Below are positions 6,229 through 7,684 of a stretch of 7,684 nt of DNA, piece after piece. How positions within the stretch are numbered: the first letter of the stretch is position 1; each line of letters starts with the position of its first letter. Made by a program: the position numbers and the translations under genes. The stretch lies in the NCBI GenBank assembly GCA_903825095.1, contig CAIJZF010000164.1, forward strand, positions 1-7,684, written 5' to 3'. The DNA comes from an uncultured Bacteroidota bacterium. GTDB taxonomy: Bacteria; Bacteroidota; Bacteroidia; Chitinophagales; Chitinophagaceae. The notes under the pieces were generated by a model, which ran no database searches, was not told the DNA's origin, and saw nothing but the letters and a program-made list of their open reading frames with translations.

Positions 6229-6236
6229 CAAAAATA
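6229..6236 (-). promoter_or_regulatory. Possible -7 element ahead of the TonB-like gene
   Basis: Minus-strand TATTTTTG (6236-6229) fits TAnnTTTG and lies 15 bp before the ATG at 6213, within the 48-bp gap after the EamA gene. No convincing -33 motif is at the correct spacing (a TTTG occurs only 10 bp upstream). It could give the TonB-like/folC pair its own promoter. Confidence 0.35.
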
Positions 6237-6261
6237 GATCAAAACCCAAATTTCACATCCT

Positions 6262-7179
6262 TTAAGATGAATGTATTATGGGCTTAATAGGACTAGGCCA
6301 GGTATTAATTATAATGCCTGTGATTATAATACAACCGCTCACTATTTGTGCTGTAGAAAAGCTTTCTCCTAAAAAAAGCACTGCTTCAATAGAGCTTAAT
6401 AAAGGAATTAAAGTGCCAAATAAAGCGGCCTTGCCTGCACCAATTTTTTGAATAGCATTATTCCATATTAAATAAGAGATGGTGGAATTACCAATACCTA
6501 TATAAAGTACTATCCATAATAGATGTGTGTTAAACACGATGGGTTGAACAAAATTTATTTCATAGGCGGCTACTGGTAATAATAAAATAGCACCAATTGC
6601 AAAGAGTACTAATAAGAAACTATTATTAGAAATGCCAACTGGTTTTTTACGCACAAAAACATTGTATATACCAAAACAAATACCTGCACCAATCATCCAT
6701 AAATCGCCGGTACTTATTTGGAAATGTAAAATATTGGCCATCTGACCTTTCGTTAATAAATACACTGTGCCAATTAAACCTAGTATAATGCCTGTGATAT
6801 TTTTCCAGTGTAATTTTTCATTTACAAAATAGGCAGCAAGCAGTGCCGCCACAATAGGGTGCACGGTGGAGCCAAATAAAGCCATATTAATAGCGGTGGT
6901 ATAATGACCTGCTGTATATATTAAAGTATTGTAAACGGAAAATCCTATAAGACCCATCCAAAAAAAGTAAGCCTTGTTGGCTTTAAAAATGGGCCATTCA
7001 TTTTTTAAATTTTTATAGGCAAAGGGGAACATGAAAATAGTAGCTATTGTCCATCTCATGAAAGCTAAACTAGCAGGGCCTGCTAAATGAATTGAATAAC
7101 GAGATACTATAAAATTCCCAGACCAGATAATACTAGAGGTTATGGCAAGTGCTGCTCCTATTTGATTTTGTCTTCTCAA
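6262..7179 (-). CDS. EamA/DMT-superfamily transporter
   Basis: This 305-residue polytopic inner-membrane protein has two EamA repeats, about residues 7-142 and 158-292, giving roughly ten membrane helices. Typical EamA features are the N-terminal AITSSIIWSGNFIVSRYSI, the MRW after the second-helix entry, the end of repeat 1 (LGLIGTVYLL) and, in repeat 2, AALFGTLIPLLSSIEAVLFLGESFS. Such proteins export or import small metabolites such as amino acids, purines or nucleotide sugars; the substrate cannot be predicted here. The start is TTG at 7179-7177, overlapping the TGA of the upstream radical SAM gene (TTGA, 7176-7179). The first internal Met is residue 41, too late because helix 1 would be lost. 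The 4-bp overlap implies translational coupling. Confidence 0.9.
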   Translation of the reverse strand: MRRQNQIGAALAITSSIIWSGNFIVSRYSIHLAGPASLAFMRWTIATIFMFPFAYKNLKNEWPIFKANKAYFFWMGLIGFSVYNTLIYTAGHYTTAINMALFGSTVHPIVAALLAAYFVNEKLHWKNITGIILGLIGTVYLLTKGQMANILHFQISTGDLWMIGAGICFGIYNVFVRKKPVGISNNSFLLVLFAIGAILLLPVAAYEINFVQPIVFNTHLLWIVLYIGIGNSTISYLIWNNAIQKIGAGKAALFGTLIPLLSSIEAVLFLGESFSTAQIVSGCIIITGIIINTWPSPIKPIIHSS

Positions 7180-7684
7180 TGGTGTGCAAAATTTTGAGTA
7201 AAATCGCCTTTAATTCTTTCAATAGGAGGGTTGTAGTAACCAAATTGTAAATGGGGGAATTCTTCTTTAATTAATTCCATCATTTGTTTAACACCCATAA
7301 TTTCTCCCATATCGGTCACGCCAATTTTACCTAAATACCAATCGGGATCAATATTGAAATTGCGCCATTGAATCATTTTTAAATCGGTATCTCTGATAAA
7401 TTTTCTTAAAGCTTCATATTCTTCTACACTGTCCGTCATGCCAGGGAAAACAAAATAATTAATGCTTGTCCATTTACCAGCCGCCGACATCACACGCACA
7501 CTTTCTTTAATGTCCGCAAAAGTATAATTGTTAGGACGGTAGTAGGCGTTGTAAATATTTTCACGAACGGAATTGGTACTTACCCTTAAACTATCTAGTC
7601 CCGCTGCTGCTAAAATTTTTACAGCTTTTGGATCAGAGCCATTGGAATTTATATTGATACTTCCTTTATCTGTATGCTTTCTTA
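7176..7684 (-). CDS. Radical SAM domain protein, 3' part (N-terminus beyond the window)
   Basis: The frame is open from the right edge (first full codon at 7682-7680) and gives 168 residues to the TGA at 7178-7176. Visible radical SAM barrel signatures include a mid-barrel strand with NINSNGSDP, an AGLDSLRVSTNS strand-helix unit, and YNAYYRPNNYTFADIKESV followed by a strand WTSINYFVFPGMTDSVEEYEAL. The C-terminal part (MIQWRNFNIDPDWYLGK... then HLQFGYYNPPIERIKGDF) is conserved-looking but I cannot name the subfamily. The CxxxCxxC cluster motif should lie upstream, outside the window. The GTG at 7499 is not a real start, since conserved sequence continues before it. Its stop overlaps the EamA start, so the two are likely co-translated. 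Confidence 0.85.
   Translation of the reverse strand, partial: RKHTDKGSININSNGSDPKAVKILAAAGLDSLRVSTNSVRENIYNAYYRPNNYTFADIKESVRVMSAAGKWTSINYFVFPGMTDSVEEYEALRKFIRDTDLKMIQWRNFNIDPDWYLGKIGVTDMGEIMGVKQMMELIKEEFPHLQFGYYNPPIERIKGDFTQNFAHH

Noticed and set aside
7176..7499. GTG at 7499 as the start of a 107-residue protein
   Set aside because: The frame stays open to the window edge with radical SAM-type sequence upstream, so this is only an internal codon of a longer gene.
1..7684. Alternative genetic code (TAA/TAG read as sense) to explain the miaB stops
   Set aside because: The other complete genes have no internal TAA/TAG and end at TAA or TAG at the length expected for their families, so both codons act as stops here.

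Overview
The window looks like a chromosomal housekeeping segment from an AT-rich Bacteroidota bacterium, probably near Chitinophagaceae (the family-level guess is inference). Three things point there: a DUF3078-type outer-membrane protein known mainly from this phylum, a Bacteroidota-style glycine-rich TonB-like protein next to folC, and several upstream regions with the Bacteroidota -7 promoter consensus TAnnTTTG and A-rich leaders instead of Shine-Dalgarno sequences. I see no tRNA or rRNA gene, insertion sequence, CRISPR array, phage or defence gene. No stretch over 300 bases lacks a gene.

Layout, left to right. The minus strand at the left edge carries the 5' part of miaB (tRNA ms2i6A methylthiotransferase). 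Two in-frame stop codons, TAA and TAG seven codons apart, interrupt it, although the reading frame and conserved residues continue on both sides. A 187-bp divergent spacer follows, with a good promoter for miaB and a weaker one for a secreted beta-barrel protein (DUF3078, plus strand). That gene converges on purK (minus strand) and overlaps it by 11 bp. purK is divergent from an ABC-transporter ATPase gene, which has the best promoter in the window. The ATPase gene is followed 21 bp later by a DinB/YfiT-type putative bacillithiol transferase gene. A degenerate 12-bp tandem repeat full of in-frame stops then fills the short convergent gap before folC.

The right half is a single minus-strand array, transcribed from the right edge leftward: a radical SAM gene (its 3' part only), an EamA-family transporter starting with TTG in a 4-bp overlap, a TonB-like protein, and folC, also starting with TTG. 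The tight spacing suggests co-transcription, with a possible extra promoter just before the TonB-like gene.

Functionally the genes cover tRNA modification, purine and folate metabolism, small-molecule export, thiol-based detoxification and envelope energisation. I found no convincing novel multi-gene system. The strongest anomaly is the doubly nonsense-interrupted but otherwise intact miaB. Secondary points are a tandem duplication inside a signal peptide, an ABC ATPase with no permease beside it, and a TonB-like gene without adjacent exbB/exbD.
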